Below are positions 8,176 through 17,598 of a DNA stretch of 64,000 nucleotides, piece after piece. The notes beneath the pieces were generated by a model. That model ran no database searches and had not been told where the DNA came from. It worked only from the letters and a program-made list of their open reading frames with translations. The position numbers and the translations under genes are program-made. The DNA is from Caloramator proteoclasticus DSM 10124 (GTDB lineage: Bacteria; Bacillota; Clostridia; Clostridiales; Caloramatoraceae), in NCBI RefSeq assembly GCF_900129265.1, contig NZ_FQVG01000003.1:35931-99930 (forward strand). Direction: 5' to 3'. Position 1 is the first letter of the stretch. Every line of letters begins with the position of its first letter.

Positions 8176-9095
8176 TTTATCAGCCCTTCTTCATATTCTT
8201 TTAATGCCTTTACAATATATCCTCTGTTTTTTTCTAAAAGCCTCTTGGCTTCTTCCTTTGTAAGCCCGGTTTTTATCATAAGTATGCTAAGTTTTACATT
8301 ATAATCTGTTTTATCTAAAATAGTTTCTATCACCAAATCATCTTCACCTGTTGCAATTTTAACTATTCTTTTTGCCCTCTCATATAGTTTTTTATTTGAT
8401 GCCTGAACATCCACCATTAAATTTTGATAAACTTTACCAAGTTTTATCATTGTTCCGGTTGAAAGCATATTTAAAATCATTTTTTGAGCTGTTCCTGCCT
8501 TCATCCTTGTTGATCCCATTATAACTTCAGGTCCAACCTCAACCGATATTGCAACATCCGCATAGTCATTCATAATACTCTTTTTATTCATATTTACTGC
8601 AATTGTTAGTGCACCTATTTCCTTTGCATATTTCATTGCACCAATAACATAGGGAGTTCTTCCCGATGCTGCAATTCCACAAACAACATCCTTTCCATTT
8701 AAATTTTTTTCAATCATATCTTTTCTGCCAAGTTCCTCATCATCTTCCGCACCCTCAACAGCTTTAAACATTGCTGTATTTCCTCCAGCTATAACCCCCT
8801 GAACCAAGTCATAATCAACACCAAATGTTGGGGGACACTCTGAAGCATCTAATATACCAAGCCTTCCACTTGTACCAGCACCAACATATATTAATCTTCC
8901 ACCCTCTAATAGCCTCTCTGCTATTAAATCAATTGCCTTTGCAATACTTTCCTTCTCCTTTTCAATTGCAAATGCCACCTTTTTATCCTCTTCATTAATC
9001 ATAGTAACCATATCAAGTGTACTTACTCTATCTATATACTTTGTATTTGGATTTATTGATTCAGTTGTAAGATGTGCTAAGTTTATTTTGTCCAT
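8172..9095 (-). CDS. murQ: N-acetylmuramic acid 6-phosphate etherase
   Basis: The 307-residue lyase cleaves the D-lactyl ether of MurNAc-6-phosphate, releasing lactate and GlcNAc-6-phosphate. The SIS-domain phosphate-binding loop is [19 protein letters not shown], which contains the catalytic Glu, and [17 protein letters not shown] is the second conserved block. The start at 9095 (MDKINLAHL) is preferred because AGGAG stands 9 bases upstream. An alternative ATG at 9113 overlaps the stop of the preceding gene but lacks such a site. It lies between mupG and nagA in a tightly packed operon. Confidence 0.95.
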   Translation of the reverse strand: MDKINLAHLTTESINPNTKYIDRVSTLDMVTMINEEDKKVAFAIEKEKESIAKAIDLIAERLLEGGRLIYVGAGTSGRLGILDASECPPTFGVDYDLVQGVIAGGNTAMFKAVEGAEDDEELGRKDMIEKNLNGKDVVCGIAASGRTPYVIGAMKYAKEIGALTIAVNMNKKSIMNDYADVAISVEVGPEVIMGSTRMKAGTAQKMILNMLSTGTMIKLGKVYQNLMVDVQASNKKLYERAKRIVKIATGEDDLVIETILDKTDYNVKLSILMIKTGLTKEEAKRLLEKNRGYIVKALKEYEEGLIK

Positions 9096-9112
9096 TGAAT
9101 TCACTCCTAACA

Positions 9113-10195
9113 TTAAAGTTCAAAACCAAATTTCTGCCAGGGTTCTATATAGTCTAATAAGAATAACTCTTCTTCCTTAATTCTTCCTACAACATTTGTC
9201 TTACCTGAATTTTTCATATCCTTTAATGCTATTTGTAACTCACCAGCATAATGTCCATATAGTGACGTATCAATCAATATATCTCCTCTCTTAATATCTG
9301 GTGTATTAAATGGTACAAACTCGTGTCCCTTATATTTAACTCTGCTCTGTGTAGATCTAATCATATATTCTGACACATCTCCACGGTTAAAGTGTAATTC
9401 TTCTAAAACTATTTTTCTTTCTACCTCAGGTATATCCTTAACAAGCTCTACCTCAAATTTAAGAATATCCCTATCAACTTTACTTAGTTGCCTCATCTCA
9501 TCTTCAGAAGCAAAGCAGTTTGCAATTATGACATCATCAATTAATCCTGTTGCAAATAGATGCTTTGCTTGAATCTTTATTGGTAAATTTCTATGCATTT
9601 CTAATGTACATAGTCCTTCATTAACAGGCCAAGGCCCAAAAGTACTGTTGTTTGAAGATACAAAAGCGGCTGTCCTTATACCTAATTCTTTAAATTGTTT
9701 ACTACACTTTACAAAGTGACTATAGCTTAAACCTGTATATCTATGGGGATAAAAGTTATGACATGCAATTAGATTTTCTAAATTTGGCTTGTAGCTTAAG
9801 ATATTTTCAATGTACTTAGTGCCATTACTCATATTGATTTCAATTTTCAATCCATAAGGATTAAATGTCATAAGCGATTCTTCTAATCCACTAAATCCCA
9901 TATCAAGTCTTATACCATATACATTGAGTTCTTTAAAAAAACTTAAATCCTTATAGCTGATTCCCAGCTCTCCGAAAACTCTTGGACTTACATCTGCTAT
10001 TACATTCATTCCTAATCTATTGGCTTCATTTATGATTTCCTTAAAATCCTTTACTATTTTTTCTTTATCACCATTAACAGATAAAAGACAAGTAAAAACC
10101 CTATTAAAACCGTACTTTGCTGCTAAGTTTAAATACTCTATATTTTCCTGTAAACTGGCCTTTTCAGGATATATTGAAATTCCTAATTGTTTCAT
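9113..10195 (-). CDS. mupG: DUF871 family protein, probable 6-phospho-N-acetylmuramidase
   Basis: The 360-residue protein is full-length for the DUF871 family. Its Staphylococcus aureus member, MupG, splits MurNAc-6-P-GlcNAc into MurNAc-6-P and GlcNAc inside the cell. The start [15 protein letters not shown] and the TIM-barrel pattern ([32 protein letters not shown]) match the family. The ATG overlaps the stop of anmK (ATGA), and the gene feeds directly into murQ. The position beside murQ and a PTS strongly supports the MupG role over older 'outer surface protein' labels. Confidence 0.88.
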   Translation of the reverse strand: MKQLGISIYPEKASLQENIEYLNLAAKYGFNRVFTCLLSVNGDKEKIVKDFKEIINEANRLGMNVIADVSPRVFGELGISYKDLSFFKELNVYGIRLDMGFSGLEESLMTFNPYGLKIEINMSNGTKYIENILSYKPNLENLIACHNFYPHRYTGLSYSHFVKCSKQFKELGIRTAAFVSSNNSTFGPWPVNEGLCTLEMHRNLPIKIQAKHLFATGLIDDVIIANCFASEDEMRQLSKVDRDILKFEVELVKDIPEVERKIVLEELHFNRGDVSEYMIRSTQSRVKYKGHEFVPFNTPDIKRGDILIDTSLYGHYAGELQIALKDMKNSGKTNVVGRIKEEELFLLDYIEPWQKFGFEL

Positions 10196-11358
10196 ATATT
10201 ATTCCCCCTAAAAAATTTTTTACTTGGTGTAATGTTCCCTAAAACAACTCTTTGTTTTGCTCCTGTTGCCCCTCTTACATTCGAACATATTCCATTTAAT
10301 GTTTCATTTGCAAGTATAGCAAACGCAATTGCTTCTTTTGCATCTGAAGAAAATCCTAAATCCTCTAATATAAAAACCTTGCAGTTTGGCAATAAATTTT
10401 TTATCATACTAATTAAAGTTTTATTATAACTTCCACCACCACTTATGATTACTTCGTCAATATCGTATTTATCAAAAATAAACCTTTTATAGTTTTCATA
10501 TATTGAATACGCTGTAAAGGCAGTTACCGTAGCTATAATATCAACATCTCTTTTATTTTTCCATTTAGTTAAAAGTTCATCAACAAATTGGCTACCAAAC
10601 AATTCTCTCCCTGTAGTTTTAGGAGGTTTTTTTTGTATATATGGTATATCTAAAAGTTCTCTTAACATATTTTCAATTATTCTTCCCTGTGAAGCTAAAT
10701 ATCCATCTTTATCATATTTTACTCCCTTGAGTCTCTGTACAACTTCATCAATAATCATATTACCTGGCCCAGTATCAAAGGCAAGAATATCATCAACTGT
10801 ACAATTTTTAGGTATTACAGTAACATTGCCTATTCCACCTATATTCTGTAGTGCTCTATTTCTATCCCCTTTAAATAATATGTAGTCTACATAAGGTACA
10901 AGTGGTGCACCTTGTCCTCCTGCTGCCATATCCATAACTCTAAAATTAGAAACAACTGTTGTTCCTGTCTCATAGGATATAACTGCTGGTTCTCCAATCT
11001 GAAGTGTTGATTTTATACTTTCTGCTTTGTCTGTTGGTATATGATATACAGTTTGCCCGTGTGAACCTATAAAATCTAATTTATGAATAGGGAAATTTGC
11101 TCTTTTGCATACCTCTTTTACTGCATCTGCAAATATATATCCTAATTTAAAATTTAAACTGCATATTAATTCAACATTAGACTCCTCTATTCTACAGCAA
11201 CTTTTTATCTCTTTTTTTATAGAATCTGGCATATCTAAATTAACAAACTCTATTAGTTCAACTTCTGTATTCTCACCACTTCCCTTTATTTTAACAAGTG
11301 CTGCATCAATTCCATCTAATGATGTCCCTGACATAAGTCCTACAGCATATTTAAACAT
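10192..11358 (-). CDS. anmK: Anhydro-N-acetylmuramic acid kinase
   Basis: The 388-residue kinase opens and phosphorylates 1,6-anhydroMurNAc to MurNAc-6-phosphate, which is the MurQ substrate. Signatures are GLMSGTSLDGIDAALVKI at the N-terminus, GSHGQTVYH, QIGEPAVIS and FDTGPGNMIIDE. The ATG at 11358 is preferred. It follows GGTGATAGTA, the same leader found before the preceding kinase gene; a GTG at 11367 is possible but poorly placed. AnhydroMurNAc arises from lytic transglycosylases, and the SpoIID domain encoded at the upstream end of this locus belongs to such a family. Confidence 0.95.
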   Translation of the reverse strand: MFKYAVGLMSGTSLDGIDAALVKIKGSGENTEVELIEFVNLDMPDSIKKEIKSCCRIEESNVELICSLNFKLGYIFADAVKEVCKRANFPIHKLDFIGSHGQTVYHIPTDKAESIKSTLQIGEPAVISYETGTTVVSNFRVMDMAAGGQGAPLVPYVDYILFKGDRNRALQNIGGIGNVTVIPKNCTVDDILAFDTGPGNMIIDEVVQRLKGVKYDKDGYLASQGRIIENMLRELLDIPYIQKKPPKTTGRELFGSQFVDELLTKWKNKRDVDIIATVTAFTAYSIYENYKRFIFDKYDIDEVIISGGGSYNKTLISMIKNLLPNCKVFILEDLGFSSDAKEAIAFAILANETLNGICSNVRGATGAKQRVVLGNITPSKKFFRGNNI

Positions 11359-12280
11359 TACTATCACCAGCCAATTTACTATATTCCAAAAGAGCTAAAT
11401 AAAATGCACCCTTTGATGATGGAACATCTTCATCTATTAAATCTACTTTCTTTAATTTTCTACTTAAAATCTTTTCAAAATTTTCTCTAACTATATCAAC
11501 TTTTGTTAAGACACTACCTTTAATTCCAATCTTTACGTTATTAAACATATTTAGTTTATTTGCAACCATATATGTTATTTCTGATAAATCATTAGCAGCA
11601 TCAATTAATATCTGTTTAGCGTATAGGTCATAACAACTGCTTTCTACTATAACTGGAACTAATGCAGCAATACTTGCCTTATCAGACTGATAAACAAAGT
11701 CTTTGATCTCTTCTACCCTTTTAATGTTTAATTTTTTCATTATATTTAATGTTAAAGGGCTCTCTTTACATCCCATATCATATTCGTTGACTGCTTTTTT
11801 TAAAGCCTTTAGTGCTATGTGATATCCACTTCCTTCATCACCTAAAATATGTCCCCATCCTCCGGCCCTTACAATTTCATTTTCTCTTTTGCCTATACTT
11901 ATAGAACCTGTACCTGAAATAGTAATTATTCCATCTTCCCCTTTTAATAAAGACGCGTGTGCTATAACTGCATCATTTACTACTTTTGTCCTTACTTTAA
12001 AATAATCTTCTATTTTTTGTTTAATAATAATGCTATAATTTCCCACTTCAACTCCTGCTAAACCTGCACATATAAATATGCATCTAATCTCTCTATTTTT
12101 TTCATATACACCCTTTATACAGCCACCAATTGCTTCTATTATATTCTCTAATGCCTTTGTTTCATCAACCAACACATTTCCAAAACCTGTGACATTTTTA
12201 AAAATAACATCTCCATTCATACTAAAGGCTACTGCTTCAGTTTTAGTTCCTCCTCCATCTACACCTATGATATAATGCAA
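11351..12280 (-). CDS. murK: BadF/BadG-type N-acetylmuramic acid/N-acetylglucosamine kinase
   Basis: The 309-residue protein has the actin-like ATPase fold of the BadF/BadG/BcrA/BcrD family: phosphate-1 motif IIGVDGGGTKTEAV at the N-terminus, VVNDAVIAH, and TISGTGSISIG followed by GWGHILGDEGSGYHI. The Clostridium acetobutylicum member MurK phosphorylates both MurNAc and GlcNAc at position 6, which is what this operon needs for GlcNAc released by MupG. The start is a TTG at 12280 with GGTGATAGT before it. It overlaps anmK and lies 15 bases after the LevR-type regulator. Specificity for GlcNAc versus MurNAc is inferred. Confidence 0.85.
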   Translation of the reverse strand: MHYIIGVDGGGTKTEAVAFSMNGDVIFKNVTGFGNVLVDETKALENIIEAIGGCIKGVYEKNREIRCIFICAGLAGVEVGNYSIIIKQKIEDYFKVRTKVVNDAVIAHASLLKGEDGIITISGTGSISIGKRENEIVRAGGWGHILGDEGSGYHIALKALKKAVNEYDMGCKESPLTLNIMKKLNIKRVEEIKDFVYQSDKASIAALVPVIVESSCYDLYAKQILIDAANDLSEITYMVANKLNMFNNVKIGIKGSVLTKVDIVRENFEKILSRKLKKVDLIDEDVPSSKGAFYLALLEYSKLAGDSNV

Positions 12281-12295
12281 ACTATCACCAGCCTC

Positions 12296-14947
12296 TTAGT
12301 TTAATATCATTTCTAAAATATTACACAAATCATCATCTGAAAAAATAATACTAAATTTTCTTTCTATAAAAGATAGGTTCTCTTTTAGATAGTCATAGAT
12401 TTCAATATACTTATTTTTTATTAATTCTTTATTTTCACACTTCACTGTTTCCTCTTTGTTGATTAACTTTTCAATCAAACAACCTAAATGTATAATAATA
12501 CCATTTAACTCATCCTCATCAATATGAATCTTAAAAGTCTTAAGTAAATTATCAAACATATTTACAATAAAATCTACCAAATCATCTGACTCATCAATTT
12601 GCAAATACTCCTTAAAAACTATAGTTAAATTTCTTTTAAACTCTTCACTTGAAGTTGTATAATTAATATATCCTTTATAATACTGCTCAAATAGTGAATC
12701 AAGTGAAATATACTTTATACCTTCAATTTCTATTTTAAACGGACTAACAATCGCTTCAATTTCAGAATTTTTTCTAAGTGCATTAATTGCTTTTAAAAAT
12801 TCTGTTTTATCTTTAATAGCTAAGTTAACTACATCATATTTAGTTCTATCAAATTTTCGATAGATTAAATCCTTAATTTTTTGTGCAGTTCCTTCTCCAG
12901 TTGTACAAGCTGAAATTATAATGGGTTTATTTTTTGCACTAAACGTTTTTTCAGCTTCACCTATTTCTTTTTCTTCAGCCTTAAGTGAACTTACAATATC
13001 ACTCAAACTTGCATTCATTAAAGCCATTCTTGTCGCTTTAATTGCCATAAGTGTAGTAACCATATCTACACATTCTACATCTATTCCTGTATTATTAGAA
13101 ATCATTTTATCAAAATATCTCAATGAACCCATATCAACTAAAAGTAATGCACCTTTTCCTTCATTTTTCTCTTTTATTATTTCTTCAATCTTTTTTAGTG
13201 CATCCTCTGGCTTCATTGAAAGTGGCATATCAAAAGCTAATGCATGATTAGTGTTTAACAAATGATTTACTACCTCGACCATTGATGTGGCTGTGCTACT
13301 TCCATGCATTGCTACTAAAACTAATACCTTGCCACTATTTTCCTTTATTTCTGCTGCAAAAAACATTGCAATAAAACCTATTTCATCTAACGGAACCCTA
13401 ACATTAAACTTTTCCTCTAACTTTTCAGCAAGAGTCATTGCAATCTTAAACTCCTGTGGATATTTTTCTCGTATTTCTTCTAACTTTGGATTCTCTATCA
13501 TTTTATTTAATTTAACTCTATTTAAAAATGTATCAATATGTATGACTAATCCTAAGAATGTATTTTTTGAAATTTTTCTCTTTAACTTATACTCCGCCAA
13601 AGGTATAAATGATTTTATAAATTCGAATAAATCGTTATTTATTAATCTTTTGACTTCTTCATCTTCATTTCTTAAATTGATATTCTTTAAATATTTATTT
13701 ATATATTGTTCAACTTCATTTGAAACAATATTTTTTATTTCATTTGTTTCTAATCCCTTAGATTTAAAATACGAAGTTCTTTTTTCCATAAACTCATAAA
13801 TATTTTGTGATAGAGTATATTTATCATCCTCAATAAAGTCTTTTGATATTTCATTTGTTTTTATTTTTAATTTTCTCATATTTATTTTGCTTGCAACAAG
13901 TAAACCTGCTTTTACCTTTTCGTTAAAATCATCAAGTGTAACATTTAAAACATCTCCACCAAACATACTTCTTATATAGGCCTTTGCACAAGCAATTTGT
14001 ATATCACTCTTAAGTTCACCTATATTATTTAAGCAGTCGTAGTTTAATAGGGCAGTAATTGCATCCTGTTCCACTTCTATTTTTCTATTTATCCTTTTTG
14101 ATTCTTCTTCAAAGAAATTTTTTATTAACTCAAATCTTTCTTCAATTGGTCTTTCTCTTAAAGGAGGAAGTGAAATAATAACTGGAATTCTTCTTACAAA
14201 TGTTTTAAGAAGAGTTGATTCTATATTTTCTGTTGTAGCCGCAATTATCATTACATTTATAGGTATCTCCTGAGTTGAGCCTAATTTTACATATCTTCCT
14301 TCATCTATTAATGTGAAAAGCATCTCCTGCCCCTCTGGTGGAAGTCTATGTACTTCATCAAGAAACAATATACCATCTCTTGCTTTTTCAATTATTCCAT
14401 CTCTGTCCTCTGTAGCTCCTGTATATGCACCTTTTTTTACACCAAATAAATAGGATATAAGAAGCTGTGGATTATTTGCATAGTCTGCACAGTTAAAGAT
14501 TGCAAATTTATTACTATCATTTATCATCTTTGACTCTACAGCATATTTAAACATTATCTTTGCAAAATAAGATTTTCCAACCCCAGTTTCTCCAACTATT
14601 AAAGTATGCAATCCCTTTGGTGGATAAACAATAGCAGCCTTTGCTAACGAAATTTGATTTTTTAAACTTCCATTATTTCCAATAATGGTATCAAATACAG
14701 AAAGACTTTTATTAACTTCTTCTTTTATTAATTTTTCTTCATTTACAAAGTATCTTACTGGCCTTCCTGATGATTTTTTAATACTTCCTTCATTAACAAG
14801 TCTACTAAATTCTCTTACTACATTACTTCTTTGCATATTCATTATTTGAGCTATTTCCTGTGCAGTTACCCCAATTACTTTCCCTGTTTGCTTTTTTTGT
14901 TTTATACATTCTTCCTTAATGACATCGTATACCTTTTTATATTTCAC
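12296..14947 (-). CDS. LevR-type sigma-54-dependent PTS regulator (HTH, AAA+, PRD, EIIA, EIIB-like, PRD)
   Basis: The 883-residue activator begins with a winged HTH (about 20-65). A sigma-54 AAA+ domain (about 80-330) follows with Walker A GETGVGKS, the sigma-54 contact loop GAYTGA and Walker B ILFLDEVHRLP. Then come a first PRD (about 450-550), a mannose-type EIIA segment with VAMHGSS (about 565-690), an EIIB-like segment with SACTTGEGTA and a second PRD at the C-terminus. Such proteins activate sigma-54 promoters of PTS operons, and phosphorylation of PRD histidines reports sugar supply. The GTG at 14947 follows GGCGGG. Canonical sigma-54 boxes precede the PTS genes and the wall protein, the probable targets. 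Confidence 0.93.
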   Translation of the reverse strand: MKYKKVYDVIKEECIKQKKQTGKVIGVTAQEIAQIMNMQRSNVVREFSRLVNEGSIKKSSGRPVRYFVNEEKLIKEEVNKSLSVFDTIIGNNGSLKNQISLAKAAIVYPPKGLHTLIVGETGVGKSYFAKIMFKYAVESKMINDSNKFAIFNCADYANNPQLLISYLFGVKKGAYTGATEDRDGIIEKARDGILFLDEVHRLPPEGQEMLFTLIDEGRYVKLGSTQEIPINVMIIAATTENIESTLLKTFVRRIPVIISLPPLRERPIEERFELIKNFFEEESKRINRKIEVEQDAITALLNYDCLNNIGELKSDIQIACAKAYIRSMFGGDVLNVTLDDFNEKVKAGLLVASKINMRKLKIKTNEISKDFIEDDKYTLSQNIYEFMEKRTSYFKSKGLETNEIKNIVSNEVEQYINKYLKNINLRNEDEEVKRLINNDLFEFIKSFIPLAEYKLKRKISKNTFLGLVIHIDTFLNRVKLNKMIENPKLEEIREKYPQEFKIAMTLAEKLEEKFNVRVPLDEIGFIAMFFAAEIKENSGKVLVLVAMHGSSTATSMVEVVNHLLNTNHALAFDMPLSMKPEDALKKIEEIIKEKNEGKGALLLVDMGSLRYFDKMISNNTGIDVECVDMVTTLMAIKATRMALMNASLSDIVSSLKAEEKEIGEAEKTFSAKNKPIIISACTTGEGTAQKIKDLIYRKFDRTKYDVVNLAIKDKTEFLKAINALRKNSEIEAIVSPFKIEIEGIKYISLDSLFEQYYKGYINYTTSSEEFKRNLTIVFKEYLQIDESDDLVDFIVNMFDNLLKTFKIHIDEDELNGIIIHLGCLIEKLINKEETVKCENKELIKNKYIEIYDYLKENLSFIERKFSIIFSDDDLCNILEMILN

Positions 14948-14968
14948 ACTAATCCCGCCTTATAAAAT

Positions 14969-15265
14969 TTATTTATTTTTTTTATTTGCTATCTTTACAA
15001 TACCTTTGTATTCATCCTTTTCTAACATCTGTCTTGTAATCTCAAAAAACATAATACACAATACAGAAGATACAATCAACAATATGTTCCAAATAACGGG
15101 ATTAATTTTATTGAATAAAAAGCTTGGGACTATTAATACTAAAAATGCTGAAAAACCTATAATCCATCTATTCAGTTTTATTTTTTTCATTATATAATTA
15201 GTAAATTTAACCGAACCTACAATTAAAGCTATGAAAAAGATTATATAAAACAGTTTTGAAGGCAT
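14969..15265 (-). CDS. Small membrane protein of unknown function
   Basis: This 98-residue protein has three hydrophobic segments (about 5-22, 36-50, 57-77) and a Lys-rich C-terminus, so a small inner-membrane protein is likely. No family was recognised. The ATG at 15265 follows GGAGGAG. It lies 16 bases after the PTS IIA gene and 21 bases before the LevR-type regulator, inside the operon, so it may assist transport or regulation of the amino-sugar PTS. That role is a guess from position. Confidence 0.7.
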   Translation of the reverse strand: MPSKLFYIIFFIALIVGSVKFTNYIMKKIKLNRWIIGFSAFLVLIVPSFLFNKINPVIWNILLIVSSVLCIMFFEITRQMLEKDEYKGIVKIANKKNK

Positions 15266-15281
15266 CTATATCTCCTCCATA

Positions 15282-15590
15282 CTACTTTTTCTCTTCTAAT
15301 TTTTTACACAAGTTTACGATTTGTTCTATTAAATTTTTTTCTGAAATTGCAGTCATTAAATGGTCTTGTGCATGAACCATAAGTAAATTCATCTGTAGAT
15401 TTTCACCATTTATTTCAGCCTGAATAAGCTTTGTCTGAGTATTGTGAGCAATATCTAATTCCTCTTGAGCCTTTGCAAGTAATTCTTCAGCCTCTTTAAT
15501 ATTTCCCTCTTGGGCCTTTTTAACAGCTTCAAAGGCATATGCTCTGGCATTTCCTCCATGTGATATTATTTCAAAGATTTCATTTTCCAT
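15282..15590 (-). CDS. PTS lactose/cellobiose-family IIA component
   Basis: The 102-residue helical protein matches the Lac/Cel IIA family. It takes phosphate from HPr and passes it to IIB. The active His73 and the neighbouring metal-ligand Asp76 are in LLMVHAQDHLMT, and the early HGGNARAYAFEA is also typical. The ATG follows GGAGGG. It is the third PTS gene, separated from IIC by 200 bases of hairpins. With IIB and IIC it forms a complete permease; operon context points to cell-wall amino sugars, such as MurNAc-GlcNAc or GlcNAc units, rather than cellobiose. Confidence 0.95.
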   Translation of the reverse strand: MENEIFEIISHGGNARAYAFEAVKKAQEGNIKEAEELLAKAQEELDIAHNTQTKLIQAEINGENLQMNLLMVHAQDHLMTAISEKNLIEQIVNLCKKLEEKK

Positions 15591-15653
15591 AAATAACCCT
15601 CCAATCTGCGATTTTAAAATTGAGTCATTAATTTAAAATTAAATTTTTCTATA

Positions 15654-15702
15654 AGATTTGTTGTATGAATTGAATATAAAATTTAATTCATACAACAAAT
15701 CT
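15654..15702. repeat. Long hairpin in the IIC-IIA intergenic region
   Basis: An 18-bp perfect inverted repeat (AGATTTGTTGTATGAATT and its complement) with a 13-base loop lies 64 bases upstream of the IIA gene. There is no T-tract on the minus strand, so processing or mRNA stabilisation is as likely as termination. Confidence 0.7.
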
Positions 15703-15715
15703 AACTTGATTGGTA

Positions 15716-15783
15716 AATATTAGAGTTATGCTAAACATTTCTCTAATATTTTTTATATATGCACCAGGGTCAAACCCTGGTGC
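15716..15783 (-). terminator. Two tandem hairpins after the PTS IIC gene
   Basis: A GC-rich hairpin (GCACCAGGGT, CAA loop, ACCCTGGTGC; 15761-15783) begins 8 bases after the IIC stop. A second (AATATTAGAG with CTCTAATATT; 15716-15750) follows. Read on the minus strand the first lacks a clean U-run, so partial termination or attenuation between IIC and IIA is the likely role. Confidence 0.6.
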
Positions 15784-15790
15784 TTAAGTT

Positions 15791-17116
15791 TTACATATTT
15801 AAAGTTGATTCAGTAGCTGCAATTTGAGCCTTTTCTTCCTCAATCATTTTCTTTTCATATACCTTAAAGAATGGATAATAAATTACCATTGAAATTAAAA
15901 TGTTTATTATTACCAAAATAACAGCTGATATACTACCATTTGTTGCGAAATATGCTCCAATTGGTGCCGGAAGTGTCCAAGGTGCATTTATTGCAAATCT
16001 TCCAACGATACCTATTGATACAGCAATATAAGAAATTATACCTATTACAAGTGGTGCAACTATAAATGGTATTGCAAGGATTGGGTTCATTACTAATGGT
16101 ACACCAAACATCATTGGTTCATTGATATTAAATATTGCTGGTATTATTGAGAATCTACCAACCTTCTTTAGATATTCAGATTTTGAGAAGCATAGTAAAA
16201 TTGCAAGTCCTAAAGTCGCTCCTGCACCTCCAATCCATACAAGCCATTGGAAGAATTGTTCTGGTGCAATATTTGGAAGTGGTTGTCCAGCTGCAAGTGC
16301 TGCTGCATTTTCTTCTAATAAAACTAACCAAATTGGTCTAAGTACTGAACCTATAACTGACGCTCCGTGAATACCTGCTGACCACAATAATGTAATAAGG
16401 AAAATTGGAACAAGTACACCCCAAATTGAGTTACCAGCCACACCCTTTACTGGTGCAAAGATATCCATAATGAATTTTTGTATATCAAAATTTAACCATA
16501 CTCTTATAAACCATAGTACAACAATAATAACTGCTGCTGGTATTAATGCTTCAAAGGATCTTGAAACTGACTCTGGAACTTGTTCTGGCATTTTTAATGT
16601 AACATTGTATTTCTTTAAAATTCTTAAAACTTCAACTGCAAATATCATAGCAAGAATCGCTGCAAACATACCAGCTCCACCTAAATTACCCATAGGTAGT
16701 GCCCAACCTATTGGATTTGCACCTTGTATACCTGCTTCTGCTGCCTTCTTTAAAACACCATCAACATTCACTGGAATAGTCATCATCAAAAATGCTGCTA
16801 AGGAAAGAACTCCACCTGATACTCCGTCTAATTTATATGACTTTGCTAAGCTATATCCCATACCATATGCCGCGTATAGAGCCATAAGTCCCATTGTCAT
16901 TCTAAATGGTATAAGTATTTTCCCCACATTAGGTGCAACAGCATCTGCCCAAGATTTAACTGGTGGAAATGCAATAATCAAGAAAAAGCTACCAACTATA
17001 ATTAATGATAATGTTGAGATAATACCGTCTCTTATTGCTCTTAAATGTCTTTGTTCTGCCAGTCTTGCCATAGGAGGCATAAACTTTTCTTCAATCCATT
17101 TCAAAAACTTTTCCAT
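15791..17116 (-). CDS. PTS lactose/cellobiose-family IIC permease
   Basis: The 441-residue protein has about ten hydrophobic segments and matches the Lac/Cel IIC family in length. It forms the membrane channel that moves the sugar while IIB phosphorylates it. Typical stretches are AEQRHLRAIRDGI near the N-terminus, GIHGASVIGSVL, the substrate-site INEPMMFGVPLVMNP and FAINAPWTLPAPIGAYF. The ATG follows GAGGGGG. It lies 26 bases after IIB. The family handles disaccharides such as cellobiose and chitobiose; the neighbouring MupG suggests that MurNAc-GlcNAc may be imported here. Confidence 0.95.
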   Translation of the reverse strand: MEKFLKWIEEKFMPPMARLAEQRHLRAIRDGIISTLSLIIVGSFFLIIAFPPVKSWADAVAPNVGKILIPFRMTMGLMALYAAYGMGYSLAKSYKLDGVSGGVLSLAAFLMMTIPVNVDGVLKKAAEAGIQGANPIGWALPMGNLGGAGMFAAILAMIFAVEVLRILKKYNVTLKMPEQVPESVSRSFEALIPAAVIIVVLWFIRVWLNFDIQKFIMDIFAPVKGVAGNSIWGVLVPIFLITLLWSAGIHGASVIGSVLRPIWLVLLEENAAALAAGQPLPNIAPEQFFQWLVWIGGAGATLGLAILLCFSKSEYLKKVGRFSIIPAIFNINEPMMFGVPLVMNPILAIPFIVAPLVIGIISYIAVSIGIVGRFAINAPWTLPAPIGAYFATNGSISAVILVIINILISMVIYYPFFKVYEKKMIEEEKAQIAATESTLNM

Positions 17117-17142
17117 TCTTTTTTCCCCCTCTTAATTATTTT

Positions 17143-17454
17143 TTATTTAGAATATTTTTTAATCTGTTCTAATACCTTTGGAGCCCCTATTGGAGTATAT
17201 CCAGTTGGAACAATTAATTCTATTGGAACATTTGCATTAGCAGCTTGTTCTTTAAATACATCCATTCTATGTTTTACTTGTGGTGCTACTATTGCTAAAT
17301 CATATCCCCCTGTCTTTAGCTCATCTTCGAATTCACCTGTTCCAACAGCTTTAATTTCAAGTGGAAAGTTTTGTTTGTCTGCTTCTTGTTTTATTGCCTT
17401 TACTACTATGGCACTTGACATTCCCCCTGAACAAACCATCAATACTTTCATCAT
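17143..17454 (-). CDS. PTS lactose/cellobiose-family IIB component
   Basis: The 103-residue protein has the phosphocysteine loop MVCSGGMSSAIV with Cys8, plus the family pattern PQVKHRMDVFKEQA. It accepts phosphate from IIA and transfers it to the incoming sugar. The ATG at 17454 follows AGGAGGG. It is the first gene of the operon, and a sigma-54 promoter ends 37 bases upstream of its start codon. Confidence 0.95.
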   Translation of the reverse strand: MMKVLMVCSGGMSSAIVVKAIKQEADKQNFPLEIKAVGTGEFEDELKTGGYDLAIVAPQVKHRMDVFKEQAANANVPIELIVPTGYTPIGAPKVLEQIKKYSK

Positions 17455-17490
17455 CTTCCCTCCTATCTAAATTTTTTCATTTATACATAA

Positions 17491-17506
17491 GCAAATAGCG
17501 TGCCAA
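17491..17506 (-). promoter_or_regulatory. Sigma-54 promoter of the amino-sugar PTS operon
   Basis: On the minus strand the sequence TTGGCACGCTATTTGC fits the -24/-12 consensus TGGCACG-N4-TTGC perfectly. The start codon of the first PTS gene is 37 bases downstream. A LevR-type sigma-54 activator is encoded in the same operon. Confidence 0.93.
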
Positions 17507-17538
17507 GTTGTAAATATATTGTATCTACTATACTTTGT

Positions 17539-17579
17539 AAGGTAGTGTATCAAAATCAAATTATTTGATACACTACCTT
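17539..17579. promoter_or_regulatory. 16-bp inverted repeat, candidate activator site (or terminator)
   Basis: AAGGTAGTGTATCAAA and TTTGATACACTACCTT pair perfectly around a 9-base centre, 33-73 bases upstream of the sigma-54 box. The core TTTGATACA recurs upstream of the second sigma-54 box at 21731-21850. This favours an upstream activating site for the LevR-type protein. It could also terminate the wall-protein gene, but no T-tract follows on the minus strand. Confidence 0.65.
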
Positions 17580-17598
17580 AATTAATAGTTGATACTAA

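Noticed and set aside
16470..17135. 221-residue open frame on the plus strand
   Set aside because: It lies opposite the PTS IIC gene, has no ribosome site and shows no family features; it is a shadow of the real gene's codon use.
17539..17579. Inverted repeat as a simple terminator of the wall-protein gene
   Set aside because: No T-run follows on the minus strand and its core recurs before the second sigma-54 promoter; an activator site is preferred, although termination is not excluded.
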